A stretch of DNA of 64,000 nucleotides from CAYVFC01 sp964450715 (GTDB lineage Bacteria; Myxococcota_A; Polyangia; Polyangiales; JAFGIB01): NCBI GenBank assembly GCA_964450715.1, contig CAYVFC010000019.1, positions 1 through 64,000 on the forward strand. Direction: 5' to 3'. The stretch's first letter is position 1; each line of letters opens with the position of its first letter. This document shows, one piece after another, positions 38,249-47,125 of this stretch. The notes beneath the pieces were generated by a model, which was given only the letters and a program-made list of their open reading frames with translations, searched no databases and was not told the DNA's origin. The position numbers and the translations under genes are program-made.

Positions 38249-39052
38249 TCAGAGAACCTCGCAGATCCAGTCCTCGCCGTTGCCACAGGAGATATCGCGC
38301 CAGGCGCCGTCGTTCATCACCCCGCAATCCAGGCTGTCCGGTTCGCCGCTGTCCCAGTTCTCGTAGCCGGCCGAAACCTCGGTGCCATCGACCCACTCCC
38401 AGGTGTCGACCGCGGTGGCGCCCGAGGCGTTCTTCTTGTTGAGCCCGATCAACCACTCGCCCGAGCCAGCCGTATCCGCCACGAAGGTCTGCTCCGACTC
38501 GTCGTTGATGACGGCCAGGTCGCCGCCGACCGCCTGGCACAGCTCGCGAGCAGCGTCCCAGTCCTCGTTGTTCGTGCAGAACCAGTATACGTGGCCGCCA
38601 TGTTCGCCGCGGTCGCAGTTGCTGTCGGGCGGCTGGTTGTTGCCCGCGTCCGTGCCTCCGCCGCTATCCGGCGTTCCGCCGTCCATTGCCGTACCGCCGT
38701 CGCTGCCCGCGATGCCTCCGTCGCCCGCGGTTCCCGCGGTACCTCCGTCGCCCCCAACACCGGCTCCACCCTCGCCAGCGCCGTTTCCGGCCCCGCCCTC
38801 GCCCCCGGCGCCGGCCGCGGCCGCTCCTGACTCGCCGCCCGTACCAGCCGCTGGCTCGCCGCCGTTGCCTCCGAGACCGCCGCTGCCCGCGTTGCTGACG
38901 GCTCCGTCGTTACCTGAGGCACCGACAGAGCCGTCCTGGGTCGCGTAGGGGTTGAACTGGGGCTGCCTATTGTCCGAGCTACAGCCGTAGACGAGGAACG
39001 CCACGACCAGCCATACGAGCGATCCCTTCAGAACCGGAGTCGACATCGACAT
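38249..39052 (-). CDS. C-type-lectin-like domain lipoprotein
   Basis: 267 aa. Lipobox VYGC at residues 21-24. Residues 30-140 are Gly/Ser/Asp linker. Residues about 148-267 form a C-type lectin-like fold: HGGHVYWFCTNNEDWDAARE, then LCQAVGGDLAVINDESEQTF, GEWLIGLN, WEWVDGTEV, YENWDSGEPDSLDCGVMND (the WND-type calcium and sugar loop area) and GEDWICEVL with the closing Cys. The EPD-like loop GEPDS suggests calcium-dependent ligand binding. Anchored at the surface by its lipid, it may bind glycans or act in cell contact, which is inferred. Confidence 0.88.
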   Translation of the reverse strand: MSMSTPVLKGSLVWLVVAFLVYGCSSDNRQPQFNPYATQDGSVGASGNDGAVSNAGSGGLGGNGGEPAAGTGGESGAAAAGAGGEGGAGNGAGEGGAGVGGDGGTAGTAGDGGIAGSDGGTAMDGGTPDSGGGTDAGNNQPPDSNCDRGEHGGHVYWFCTNNEDWDAARELCQAVGGDLAVINDESEQTFVADTAGSGEWLIGLNKKNASGATAVDTWEWVDGTEVSAGYENWDSGEPDSLDCGVMNDGAWRDISCGNGEDWICEVL

Positions 39053-39219
39053 CGCTGCACCTCCCGTCGCTTTACTCCGATAAAATATCGAGATTCGTGG
39101 CCGCTGTCAGCCCCGCCCCTCGCGACGCGGTAGCGCCCCGCATAAAGCCCGCCGCTTGAACTCTCAGGAGCTTTCGTATACCTTCGTGTAATTATCGTAC
39201 ACTGAGGGGTGTCCAGGAT

Positions 39220-41085
39220 ATGTCCCACTTTACCCGGTACCATTATCTGTTCGCGTTTCTTCTGTTTCTTGGCGCCTGCGGCGGGGGCGATGATGCCGGC
39301 GGCGGGGATAACTCCGGCGGAGCAGGAGGGATGGGCGGGTCCGGGGACGGGAGCGCCGGACTCGGCGGCGGCGGATCAGGCGGAGACAGCGTCGACGGGG
39401 AAGGGCAACCGTTCTGCGGTAACGGGGTGACCGAAGGGGACGAGCAGTGCGACGACGGTAACCAGGTGGATACCGACGGGTGCACCACGCTCTGTATGCT
39501 CACCTGCACGGCGGATACGGACTGCGACGACCTCGATTCCTGTAACGGCGCCGAGGTCTGCGGACCCGACGGCTCCTGCCTGGCCGGCACCAGCGGCATG
39601 TCGGACGGCGAGCAGTGCGGCGACAACGCCTCCTGTCGCGCCGGCCAGTGCGTCGAGCACGCCTGCGGCAACGGATACGTAGAGGACGACGAGCAGTGCG
39701 ACGACGGTGACTCGGACGACCGCAACGGCTGCACGGCCCAGTGCCGGTTCACCTGCATGGTCGATGACGGCAACACCGACCACGGCGAGGAGCCCGGGTG
39801 CGACAACGACTGTAACCAGACCTCGGTCTGCGACGAAGCCACCCACACCTGCTCGGCGGGCAATCCGCTTCCGGACGACGCCCTCTGCGACAACGGGAAC
39901 GGATATTGTTTGAACGGTGTATGCGTCGCGCCGACCTGCGGCGACGGGATACAGGAGCCCAGCGAGGAGTGCGACCTCGGGGAGCAGAACGGTAGCGAGG
40001 GGGCCGACTGCTCGGCCGACTGCACCCTGGGGATCTGCGGAGACGGCATCATCAACGGCGTGGAGCAGTGCGACGACGGCGTTCCGGTCAACCTGGACGG
40101 CTGCGACTCCCGCTGTCGGGTCGAGATCGTGTTCCGCGGTACGGGCATGGGGATGAACAACGACCCGGCGCCAGACTTTTGCGTCCATCACGACAGCGTC
40201 AACCAGGGGAACTCCTTCGCCAACATGTTCCCGGATCCGGGGCTGCGCGATTCCATCGACCAGGCCATGACCGACACCATCGGCACGGGCGAGATGGTCT
40301 ACCTGTTCCACGTGCTGGACGTGGACGATCCCGCCGCGGTGGCGCCCGATCCGCTGGTCAAGATGGGCATGGCCTACGGCATGGCCGATCCCTCGGTCGA
40401 CTGGGCCAATACCCCGGACAAGCTCGACATACTCATCCAGGTCTACCGCGATTCCTACGACGACGACCTGATGCCGAAACGCCTCTCGGACGCGGAGCTG
40501 GTGGTGGAGAACGGCAGGCTCTACCAGCAGTCGCCCCGTCCCTACGATCTCTCCATCGAGACCAGCCGCGGCAAGTTCGAGATGTTCGACATCATGATGC
40601 GGATCGAGATCGATCCGCCCCGCAGCCGCATCGCCTCGCCGCCGGAGACGGCCGACGGCGTGCTGCTGCCCGAGACGGTGGGCGGCGGCACGGACGGCAA
40701 TCCCACCGGCGTCATGTGCGGGGCCATGTCCGCGGCGGCCTTCGGGGAGATGGGAATACCGAGAGCAGAGCTGATCGGGCTGGAGCTTCCCTTGCTGCAG
40801 ACCTTCTGCGTCGACCAGGGCGCGAACATCCAGACCTGCGCCGAGGGCCAGGAGCCGAGCAGGGGCGAGTGCAGCTCTTTCCTCGACCTTATGCAGATGG
40901 GGTGCAGCACCACCAATCTCCTCACCGGAGAGACCACCTGGTACCTGAAGAAGGTCGGCGAGCCGGACGCGGACACGGACGGCGACGGCGTCAACGACGC
41001 CTATACTATGATGCAGAAGATCGCCGGCCAGCGCGTACGGGTGGTGGGCATTTCCGAGAGTGAACGACCCTCCATGATGCCTTGA
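39220..41085 (+). CDS. DUF4215 Cys-rich repeat lipoprotein
   Basis: 621 aa. Lipobox LGAC at residues 17-20 and a Gly/Asp linker. Residues about 64-310 hold myxobacterial Cys-rich repeats of the DUF4215 type (PF13948/TIGR02232), with CGNGVTEGDEQCDDGN, CGNGYVEDDEQCDDGD, CGDGIQEPSEECDLG and CGDGIINGVEQCDDGV. The second half (about 305-621) is a separate beta-rich domain starting VEIVFRGTGMGMNNDPAPDF with few Cys. I do not recognise it. Surface location is expected and function is unknown. Confidence 0.88.
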   Translation: MSHFTRYHYLFAFLLFLGACGGGDDAGGGDNSGGAGGMGGSGDGSAGLGGGGSGGDSVDGEGQPFCGNGVTEGDEQCDDGNQVDTDGCTTLCMLTCTADTDCDDLDSCNGAEVCGPDGSCLAGTSGMSDGEQCGDNASCRAGQCVEHACGNGYVEDDEQCDDGDSDDRNGCTAQCRFTCMVDDGNTDHGEEPGCDNDCNQTSVCDEATHTCSAGNPLPDDALCDNGNGYCLNGVCVAPTCGDGIQEPSEECDLGEQNGSEGADCSADCTLGICGDGIINGVEQCDDGVPVNLDGCDSRCRVEIVFRGTGMGMNNDPAPDFCVHHDSVNQGNSFANMFPDPGLRDSIDQAMTDTIGTGEMVYLFHVLDVDDPAAVAPDPLVKMGMAYGMADPSVDWANTPDKLDILIQVYRDSYDDDLMPKRLSDAELVVENGRLYQQSPRPYDLSIETSRGKFEMFDIMMRIEIDPPRSRIASPPETADGVLLPETVGGGTDGNPTGVMCGAMSAAAFGEMGIPRAELIGLELPLLQTFCVDQGANIQTCAEGQEPSRGECSSFLDLMQMGCSTTNLLTGETTWYLKKVGEPDADTDGDGVNDAYTMMQKIAGQRVRVVGISESERPSMMP

Positions 41086-41101
41086 TCCCGCGGGTGGCGT
41101 T

Positions 41102-42022
41102 TCAGCCGGGGTCCAAGCCGTCAGCCGATCTGGGTATGCTCTGCTCGCAGGGAACGCGCGTCTGGCAGAGGCCGCAGCCCAGGTAGTCGCCGATGTAACC
41201 CTGCTCCCTGCCCAGCTCGGCCAGCGCTGCACGCTGGCCGATAAAGAGATACTCGAGGCACTTCTTCTTGTCGTGTCCCTTCTCGCTGATGGCATCCGCC
41301 GGGCAGCGCTTTGCGCAGCGCATGCACGGCTTATCCCGGTAGTGCAGGCAGTTGGCGTGCGACCCCGGGGCTGTTCGCGGGCTGGGCCGGAGCGCGAGAT
41401 CGGTGACCACGCTTCCGCAGCGAAGCGCGATGCCGCGCCGGGTGATGAAGCCGTCGCTCAGACTGAAGGTCCCCAGCCCGGCCGCGTAGGCCACGTGGCG
41501 CTGGGACCAGTTGGAGGCCAGGCCGTTCTCCAGGTCGATCATCTGGAACCACTCGGCTTTGTCGGGCGCCAGTGCCTGGTACCCGCGCTCCTCGAGCAGG
41601 GAGACGAGGTGCTGGGCCAGCTTGTCGATGAGCGCCTGCCCGTTCCAGCGCGTGTGGTTCCACTTGAGCGACGGTACGCGCGTCTCCCCGCGCATGCCGA
41701 CGAGCGTCTGGTGATGGATGGGCATGACCCAGGAGATCACGCTTACCGGACCCGGGCCATTCGCCTCGCCCGCGCCACCCGTTTTCTTCTCCAGGTGTCG
41801 CTGGAGTGCTTCTCGCGGGGTCTGATGGAAGGGGCCGATGATCTTCTTGTACTCGTCGAAGATAGGGTCGCCTCCGTCGGCGAATCCGACCAGGGGCGGG
41901 TCGAAGATGGTCTGACCATCCAGCGCTTGCAGGCGGTTCTCCGGACTGGTGGCCACGTAGCGCTCGATGGCCTGCTCGATAAAGCGCGAGGGTTTTGATT
42001 CGAAAAGCTCTGGTTCCGGCAT
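41102..42022 (-). CDS. 4Fe-4S double-cluster protein, epoxyqueuosine reductase (QueG)-like
   Basis: 306 aa. The N-terminal 200 residues resemble the cobalamin-binding half of QueG and reductive-dehalogenase-like proteins (WVMPIHHQTL, VAYAAGLGTFSLSDGFITRR). Two Cys clusters follow: CMRCAKRCPADAI with a later CLEY, and CGLCQTRVPCE, enough for two 4Fe-4S clusters. It is shorter than typical QueG (about 380 aa) and lacks the C-terminal HEAT-like part. It may reduce a different substrate. Convergent with the DUF4215 gene. The start at 42022 gives the full N-terminus. Confidence 0.75.
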   Translation of the reverse strand: MPEPELFESKPSRFIEQAIERYVATSPENRLQALDGQTIFDPPLVGFADGGDPIFDEYKKIIGPFHQTPREALQRHLEKKTGGAGEANGPGPVSVISWVMPIHHQTLVGMRGETRVPSLKWNHTRWNGQALIDKLAQHLVSLLEERGYQALAPDKAEWFQMIDLENGLASNWSQRHVAYAAGLGTFSLSDGFITRRGIALRCGSVVTDLALRPSPRTAPGSHANCLHYRDKPCMRCAKRCPADAISEKGHDKKKCLEYLFIGQRAALAELGREQGYIGDYLGCGLCQTRVPCEQSIPRSADGLDPG

Positions 42023-42113
42023 GACCTCGAATGACTCCTTTTCGACGCCTGCAGACTACTCGTCGATGCTTGTCGCGGCAACTTGCAGCGCGCATTCCTC
42101 GTCGTGACGGGCG

Positions 42114-42704
42114 CTATCGACGCCGGGGTTCGTTCAACTGGCGTTCGGCCGGCGGGCAGCGCGCGCCGCGGTCGAGCCCGTACGGAGAGGCCGGGTCCGC
42201 GTCTGGAAAGGGATGGACAAAGAGATCCGCGCACCGATACCTATCGTCGACCGGGTGTCGTTGTTGTCGAAGGTGTGCCCGCGAGAGCAGGGCCAGCTCT
42301 CCTTCCGGGAATACCGCCGGAATCCTCTGCGGCTGGTATTGCGGCTTCCCGCTTCCCTTTTTTCGCGGCGCACGGGATTTGCTTCGTCGGCCTTCGGAAG
42401 AGGCGGCAGCGACACCGACGCCCGCCATCGCGGCGGCGAGCCCGCCGCCGATCATGGCCAGGCCCGCTTCGGGATCGGGTTCGTTTTCGTCGTATTCGGA
42501 GCACATCTGGTCATCTTCGTCGAGCGACACACAACCGCCCGAGGCGACCATGACGCCGGTGAACGCGGTGATCCCGCCCGCCACTAGCAGGCCGGTTCCC
42601 GCGGTTTGCCCCATGTTATGTCCGCAACCCGACGTCGCCGTCGTCAAGGTCAGCCAGAGAACCGAGTGCCCGAGTAATCCGATTTTCTTCATCCCCTTCG
42701 ACAT
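42114..42704 (-). CDS. Small lipoprotein with two Gly-rich hydrophobic segments
   Basis: About 196 aa from ATG 42704 (ATG 42692 is an alternative). The signal ends in TSGC. It contains TGLLVAGGITAFTGVMVASG and GLAMIGGGLAAAMAGVGVAA around an acidic segment (DEDDQMCSEYDENEPDPEAG). The last 60 residues look poorly coding. An adjacent frame reads GHTFDNNDTRSTIGIGARIS, which is more like the end of an outer-membrane protein, so a frameshift near 42330 is possible. Confidence 0.5.
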   Translation of the reverse strand: MSKGMKKIGLLGHSVLWLTLTTATSGCGHNMGQTAGTGLLVAGGITAFTGVMVASGGCVSLDEDDQMCSEYDENEPDPEAGLAMIGGGLAAAMAGVGVAAASSEGRRSKSRAPRKKGSGKPQYQPQRIPAVFPEGELALLSRAHLRQQRHPVDDRYRCADLFVHPFPDADPASPYGLDRGARCPPAERQLNEPRRR

Positions 42705-42836
42705 TAAGCAAGCGGTGTGCCCGTATGCGATTTCCGCAAATCGAGAGGGTATCGACCGCGACCGGCGGTTCGGTGTGTCCCCCGAACCACATCCGTGTAG
42801 CATCTCGGGCACACTTCGTAACCGTTTCCAATGCAT

Positions 42837-43223
42837 CCTTCAGCGGTGGTTAGCCCGATTCTTCTCGCGCTCGTATCGTAATAACCCGTGTTTCGGCCGG
42901 TGCGCGGCCAGGCCGGTAGGCGCCGATGGGGGCGTCCCGAGTGCCAACCGGCCCGCCAATCGATACCCCGGTTGGCGCGAGGGTCGAGCGCGGCTTGCGG
43001 CCGGCCTGCAATAGGGAACTGCGCTAGCAAGGGCCGGCCATCTGCAAGCCGCGCGTCCCCCATCGGCGCCTACCGGCCTGGCCGCGCACCGGCCGAAACA
43101 CGCAGCACGATTTAGCGGATCGGTGCACTAGCAGCCGGCTTGCTTGTTAGGGCCGGTCAGGCTACCGATTCAGCATGGAGATGAGAACCGGTGCGATCGC
43201 CCGGAGGGTGAGGTGAAAGGAAG
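42837..43223. other. Intergenic region dominated by a long inverted repeat
   Basis: No gene seen. It contains the 46-base perfect inverted repeat annotated at 42887-43102. The S2P gene starts at 43224 after GGAAG. Confidence 0.7.
42887..43102. repeat. 46-base perfect inverted repeat with 124-base spacer
   Basis: Arm 42887-42932 (starting CGTGTTTCGGCCGGTGCGCG) is the exact reverse complement of 43057-43102 (ending CGCACCGGCCGAAACACG). A second, weaker inverted pair around GCGGCTTGC and GCAAGCCGC lies inside, so the whole 216 bases can fold into one long hairpin. No coding sequence, integron attC consensus or clear target-site duplication is seen. Confidence 0.85.
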
Positions 43224-43853
43224 ATGGGATCGGGACTGATAGAGTTATTGATGGAGGACCCGGTTACGTTCGTCCTGGTCGCGATACCTCTGCTGTTCTC
43301 CGTCATGCTTCACGAGTTGGCCCACGGCTGGGTGGCCTATCGTTACGGGGATCCGACGGCCAAGATGCTCGGCAGGTTGACCCTCAATCCGCTCAAGCAC
43401 CTCGATCCCATCGGTACCATCATGCTGCTGCTGGTCGGGTTCGGCTGGGCCAAGCCCGTGCCGGTGGCCTTCAACCGGTTGCGCGACCGGAAGACCGGGA
43501 TGATCCTGGTCTCGGCGGCCGGGATCATCGTCAATACGCTGCTGGCCTTCGCCGCGCTTCTGCTCTACCGCATCTTCTCGCCCTCGCAATCGAGCATGTT
43601 CGCGACGATCCTCGCCTTCGTGGCGCACATCAACATCATTCTGGCCTCCTTCAACCTCATCCCCCTGCCGCCGCTCGATGGGTCGAAGATCCTGATGGGG
43701 TTCGCGCCCGCGAACGTCCAGCGGATGCTCCTGCGCATCGAGCCCTACGGCTTCTTCATCATCATAGGCCTGCTCTACTTCGGGTTCTTGACCCCGGTCA
43801 TCAACCTCTTCCGCTGGATCATCTTGACCGTGATCCGGGTGCTGTTACCCTGA
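43224..43853 (+). CDS. Site-2 protease family (M50) membrane metalloprotease
   Basis: 209 aa. The zinc motif HELAH (residues 30-34) lies in the first membrane helix and the third zinc ligand is in FNLIPLPPLDGSKIL (about 146-160). About five hydrophobic helices are present and no PDZ domain, so it belongs to the short YwhC/YdiL-like M50B branch. Such enzymes cleave within membranes, often on anti-sigma factors, or process small proteins. It is followed 56 bases later by a TerB-like gene on the same strand. Confidence 0.92.
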   Translation: MGSGLIELLMEDPVTFVLVAIPLLFSVMLHELAHGWVAYRYGDPTAKMLGRLTLNPLKHLDPIGTIMLLLVGFGWAKPVPVAFNRLRDRKTGMILVSAAGIIVNTLLAFAALLLYRIFSPSQSSMFATILAFVAHINIILASFNLIPLPPLDGSKILMGFAPANVQRMLLRIEPYGFFIIIGLLYFGFLTPVINLFRWIILTVIRVLLP

Positions 43854-43909
43854 GATCGCCGCCGCCGGAGAATCGGTGGCGCGTTCGGTGGAAGAAAAGG
43901 GGTCGAGCG

Positions 43910-44359
43910 ATGAGTGATCAGGTGCTTTCCAGCGAGGACAACGAGCTTCTGGTTCAGGCCATATTCGCGGTATTCCGCCTGGTCGCCGAGGCGGACGGGG
44001 ACGTGGACCGCAAGGAGCTCAAGCAGCTGGAACAGATGCTGCAGACCGGCGCGGAGGAGGGAAATCCCCGGTTTCGCCAGGCCCTTCGCCAGTCGGTCGC
44101 CGAGCGGGAGTCCCGTGTCTCCGAGCCGGATAGCGCCGACACCGATCCGCTGGCCACCCTGAAGAGAGCCGCCGAGCTGCTCGACGCCCGGCTGCCGGAA
44201 GAGGAGGCGAAGGGCTTCAAGGTGGCGCTCATCATGTTCGGAAGGCGCATCTCGGACGCTTCCCGCGGAGGCATTTTGGGGATAGGGGACAAGGGGGCCG
44301 CCGAGGAGAATCGGGCTCTTTCCGCCATCCAGTCCGCTCTCGGGCTCAACTTCCTGTGA
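43910..44359 (+). CDS. TerB-like protein
   Basis: 149 aa, all alpha-helical. IFAVFRLVAEADGDVDRKEL carries the acidic metal-binding pattern of TerB-type domains (ADGxVDxxE). The family includes tellurite-resistance TerB and many stress-linked cytoplasmic proteins. No ter operon is nearby, so tellurite resistance should not be assumed. Probably cotranscribed with the S2P gene. Confidence 0.65.
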   Translation: MSDQVLSSEDNELLVQAIFAVFRLVAEADGDVDRKELKQLEQMLQTGAEEGNPRFRQALRQSVAERESRVSEPDSADTDPLATLKRAAELLDARLPEEEAKGFKVALIMFGRRISDASRGGILGIGDKGAAEENRALSAIQSALGLNFL

Positions 44360-44529
44360 CTTCGCCCGGCCGGGGCGATCCGATATACCTCCTCTATTCT
44401 CGCGACGCGTCCCTGTGTCGGTAGTGCGACAGGTGCGCTTGCCGCGCACAGTGTAGTCGAAGGGACCACGTATGGAAAAAGGGCCGCGGACGCGGTACTT
44501 AATGGATAGCTTGGCAGAGGGGAGTGGAG

Positions 44530-45369
44530 ATGCGCGGGCTTCTACTTTCGATCCTGGTACTGGTTGCTCTTACCGTCTCTAGTTGCACGGGGAAAGGGAC
44601 GGGACAGGCACTGGGCGCGGGCTGCGTTGCGGACGGCGACTGCGGAAGCGACTACGTGTGTATCGCCGGCAAGTGCGTCGAATCGATCGCCGGCCAGATC
44701 GGCGAAGCGGGCGGGGCATTTTGCGGCTCGGACGTCGATTGCGCGGACGATCAGATCTGCGTGGGGGGTGTCTGCGTTCCCCCGGAGCAGGTGACCGGCG
44801 CGGGCGGAGCCTGCCAGATGGATAGCGATTGCAAGGGCGATCGCATCTGCATCGACGGTCAGTGCGAGTACCCCCTTGCCCCGGACAACCCGAGCAGCGG
44901 TTGCACGATGGACAACGAGTGCAAGGACGAGCGCGTGTGCATCGAGGGGCAGTGCGTCTATCCTCCCGCTACCCCCGCCGCTCCTTCCTCGGGATGCACC
45001 TCGGATAGTGAATGTAAGGATGACCGCATCTGCATCGAAGGGGACTGCGTCTACCCGTCTTCCGGCGGTTCGGGAGGCGCGGGAGCGGGCGGCACCGGCG
45101 GCTCGGCGGGCGCCGGCACCGGCGGCGGCGCTGGCGGCGGAACGGCCGGCGTAGGCGGGACGGCCGGTAACGGCTCGACCTGTGGAAACCGAGCGCTCGA
45201 CCAGGGGGAGTACTGCGACGGCGCAAACCTGAACGGGCAGAGCTGCGAGAGCCTGGGCCAGGGGCCGGGCACGCTGCGCTGCACGAACGACTGCACCTTC
45301 GATATCAGCCTCTGCGAGTCGCCGGAGGGCGGTATCAACGACGGCGGCGGAATTTCCGACGGGGGATAG
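44530..45369 (+). CDS. Lipoprotein with tandem Cys-rich repeats
   Basis: 279 aa from ATG 44530 (GGGAGTGGAG upstream; a GTG at 44524 is in frame). Lipobox VSSC at residues 16-19. Five tandem units of the type CxxDxxCxxxxICIxGxCVYP follow, for example SGCTMDNECKDERVCIEGQC. A Gly/Ala-rich linker leads to a last Cys domain (CGNRALDQGEYCDGANLN, then CTNDCTFDISLC) of the myxobacterial disulfide-repeat type. Function unknown. The repeats differ little, which suggests recent internal duplication. Confidence 0.82.
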   Translation: MRGLLLSILVLVALTVSSCTGKGTGQALGAGCVADGDCGSDYVCIAGKCVESIAGQIGEAGGAFCGSDVDCADDQICVGGVCVPPEQVTGAGGACQMDSDCKGDRICIDGQCEYPLAPDNPSSGCTMDNECKDERVCIEGQCVYPPATPAAPSSGCTSDSECKDDRICIEGDCVYPSSGGSGGAGAGGTGGSAGAGTGGGAGGGTAGVGGTAGNGSTCGNRALDQGEYCDGANLNGQSCESLGQGPGTLRCTNDCTFDISLCESPEGGINDGGGISDGG

Positions 45370-45376
45370 AAAACCG

Positions 45377-46144
45377 CTACCAGCCGATGAGCAACCCGCC
45401 CTCCACCGGCAGCACGCGTCCGGTGACCAGGTCGGAGCCGGTGACGATGCTGACGATGGCCCGGGACACCTCTTCCGCGTCGCAGACGCGGCCGAGCGGC
45501 GCCTTGCGTTCGTTTGCCTGCTTGACCAGGTCGTAGACCTCGCCCAGGCCCTGCTTCAGCCAGTCGCCGGCGATGAAGCCGGGAGCCACCGCGTTGACCC
45601 GGATGTTCTTCGGGCCCAGCGCCCGCGCCAGGGTAACGGTCAGGTTGTTGAGCGCCGCCTTGGAGGCGCAGTAGGGAATGCTGCTGCCGATGCCGGCCAG
45701 GCCGGCCACGCTGGAGGTCATCACCATCTCGCCGCCGCCCGCGGCGGCGATGAGCGGAGCGGCCGCGCGCGCGCAGTAAAAGGGGCCCTTGAGGTTGACG
45801 GATATAATGGTGTCCCAGTCCGCCTCGGAGACCGCCTCCAGGTTGGCATGGTCGATGAAGGTGGTGGTGCCGGCGTTATTGATCAGGATATCCAGTCGCC
45901 CGAAGGCCTTTTCCGCCTCGCTGACCATGGCGCGGCAGGCCGAGTCGTCCGCGACGTCGGCGCGGAAGGCCACCGCCCGGACGCCCTTTTCCCGCACCTC
46001 GGCCGCGGTCGTCTCCGCGGCTTCTCTCGACCGGCTGTAGTTGACCAGCACCGAGCAACCAAGCCCGGCCAGGCGCAGCGCGGTGGCCCGACCCACGCCC
46101 GTACCCGCTCCGGTGATGATCGCCGCCTTGCCCTCGATATCCAT
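45377..46144 (-). CDS. SDR family oxidoreductase
   Basis: 255 aa from ATG 46144, chosen for AGAAGGAGAGCGAG directly upstream (the frame is open to 46207). The signature TGAGTGVGRA, NNAGT, catalytic Ser in MTSSVAG and YCASK are intact. The C-terminus GRVLPVEGGLLIGW is typical of FabG-like SDRs. It reduces a carbonyl or oxidises an alcohol with NAD(P)(H). The substrate is unknown. Convergent with the Cys-repeat lipoprotein gene, seven bases between stops. Confidence 0.92.
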   Translation of the reverse strand: MDIEGKAAIITGAGTGVGRATALRLAGLGCSVLVNYSRSREAAETTAAEVREKGVRAVAFRADVADDSACRAMVSEAEKAFGRLDILINNAGTTTFIDHANLEAVSEADWDTIISVNLKGPFYCARAAAPLIAAAGGGEMVMTSSVAGLAGIGSSIPYCASKAALNNLTVTLARALGPKNIRVNAVAPGFIAGDWLKQGLGEVYDLVKQANERKAPLGRVCDAEEVSRAIVSIVTGSDLVTGRVLPVEGGLLIGW

Positions 46145-46261
46145 CTCGCTCTCCTTCTGCGCGGACCATGGATCTCCGCGCTTCCGCCTACCGGGCGACC
46201 CTTTCACGCAGGGCGCTTTTCGGCAAGGCCCGGCGAAGACTCGCCGCCGGTCGCGTTCGCA

Positions 46262-46984
46262 CTACGCAGAGGCCAGGTCGGCCATCAGAGGGAGGTGGTC
46301 GGACAGCTCGGACCAGGGCTCGCCGTTCAGCCGCTCGACCTTCTTCACGTCGAGGTTCCTGACGTAGATCCGGTCGAGCCCGAACATCGGCCTGCGCGCG
46401 TGCCAGGTGCGCGTTTCCCTCTCCTGCAGGTCGGCAAAGGCGTTGCGGAAACCGAGCCGCTCCACCACCGTGCGGTCGAGCTTCCGGTTCCAGTCGTTGA
46501 AATCGCCTGCCAGTACGACAGGTTCGTTCCTTCCGCACCGCTCCGGCACCATGCGTTCGATCTGGGCGAGCTGTTGCAGCCGCTGTATCTTGTTGAGCCC
46601 CAGGTGCACGTTGAAGACGTGCAGGCAGCTGCCGTTGAACTTGAGTCGTACGTAGAGCGCCCCGCGCTTCTCCAGGCGGTTGGTCGAGATGTCGTGGTTC
46701 TCGAAGCGTTCTACTTTCAGCCGGGTCAAGGTGGTGTTTCCGTGGTGACCCACCTGCCGGAATTTGTTCGCTCCGTAATAGCAGTTCATCTTCAGACGCC
46801 GGGCCAGGTGCTCGCTCTGGCTGACGCCCTCTCTCTCGCCGTGGAAGACTTCCTGGCAGAGCAGAAGATCGACGTTCAGCCCTTTCAGGGCCTCGCCCAT
46901 CTTCGGCATCGAATTCCTCGCACGTCCGTTCGCCCCCTTTCCCTTACGGATGTTGTATGTCATGAGGCGAATCTCGTGCAGCAT
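46262..46984 (-). CDS. Endonuclease/exonuclease/phosphatase (EEP) family hydrolase
   Basis: 240 aa. The metal-dependent phosphodiesterase motifs appear in order: MTYNIRKGKG, LLCQEV (catalytic Glu), FNVHLGL, LAGDFNDWN, LDRIYV and SDHLPLMADL (catalytic Asp-His). No signal peptide is seen, so it is probably cytoplasmic. The family includes DNA repair nucleases and phospholipid-head-group hydrolases. Close relatives in bacteria often sit beside cardiolipin synthases, which are absent here. Substrate uncertain. Confidence 0.9.
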   Translation of the reverse strand: MLHEIRLMTYNIRKGKGANGRARNSMPKMGEALKGLNVDLLLCQEVFHGEREGVSQSEHLARRLKMNCYYGANKFRQVGHHGNTTLTRLKVERFENHDISTNRLEKRGALYVRLKFNGSCLHVFNVHLGLNKIQRLQQLAQIERMVPERCGRNEPVVLAGDFNDWNRKLDRTVVERLGFRNAFADLQERETRTWHARRPMFGLDRIYVRNLDVKKVERLNGEPWSELSDHLPLMADLASA

Positions 46985-47125
46985 CGAACCTCCGGTTCCG
47001 GTGTTGAAGGGATATCAGGGCGACAGCGATTCGATCGGAAATAATATAGATCGGATTACGCGAGGTGTCACGGATTCGTACAGGTCGTTGACGCGATCAT
47101 CACCCACAGAATAGAAGAAATTAGC

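Noticed and set aside
42887..43102. Integron attC site or phage attachment site
   Set aside because: No GTTRRRY/RYYYAAC core, no integrase nearby and no gene-cassette organisation.
43910..44359. Tellurite resistance operon
   Set aside because: Only a TerB-like fold is present; there are no terA, terC, terD or terZ genes nearby.
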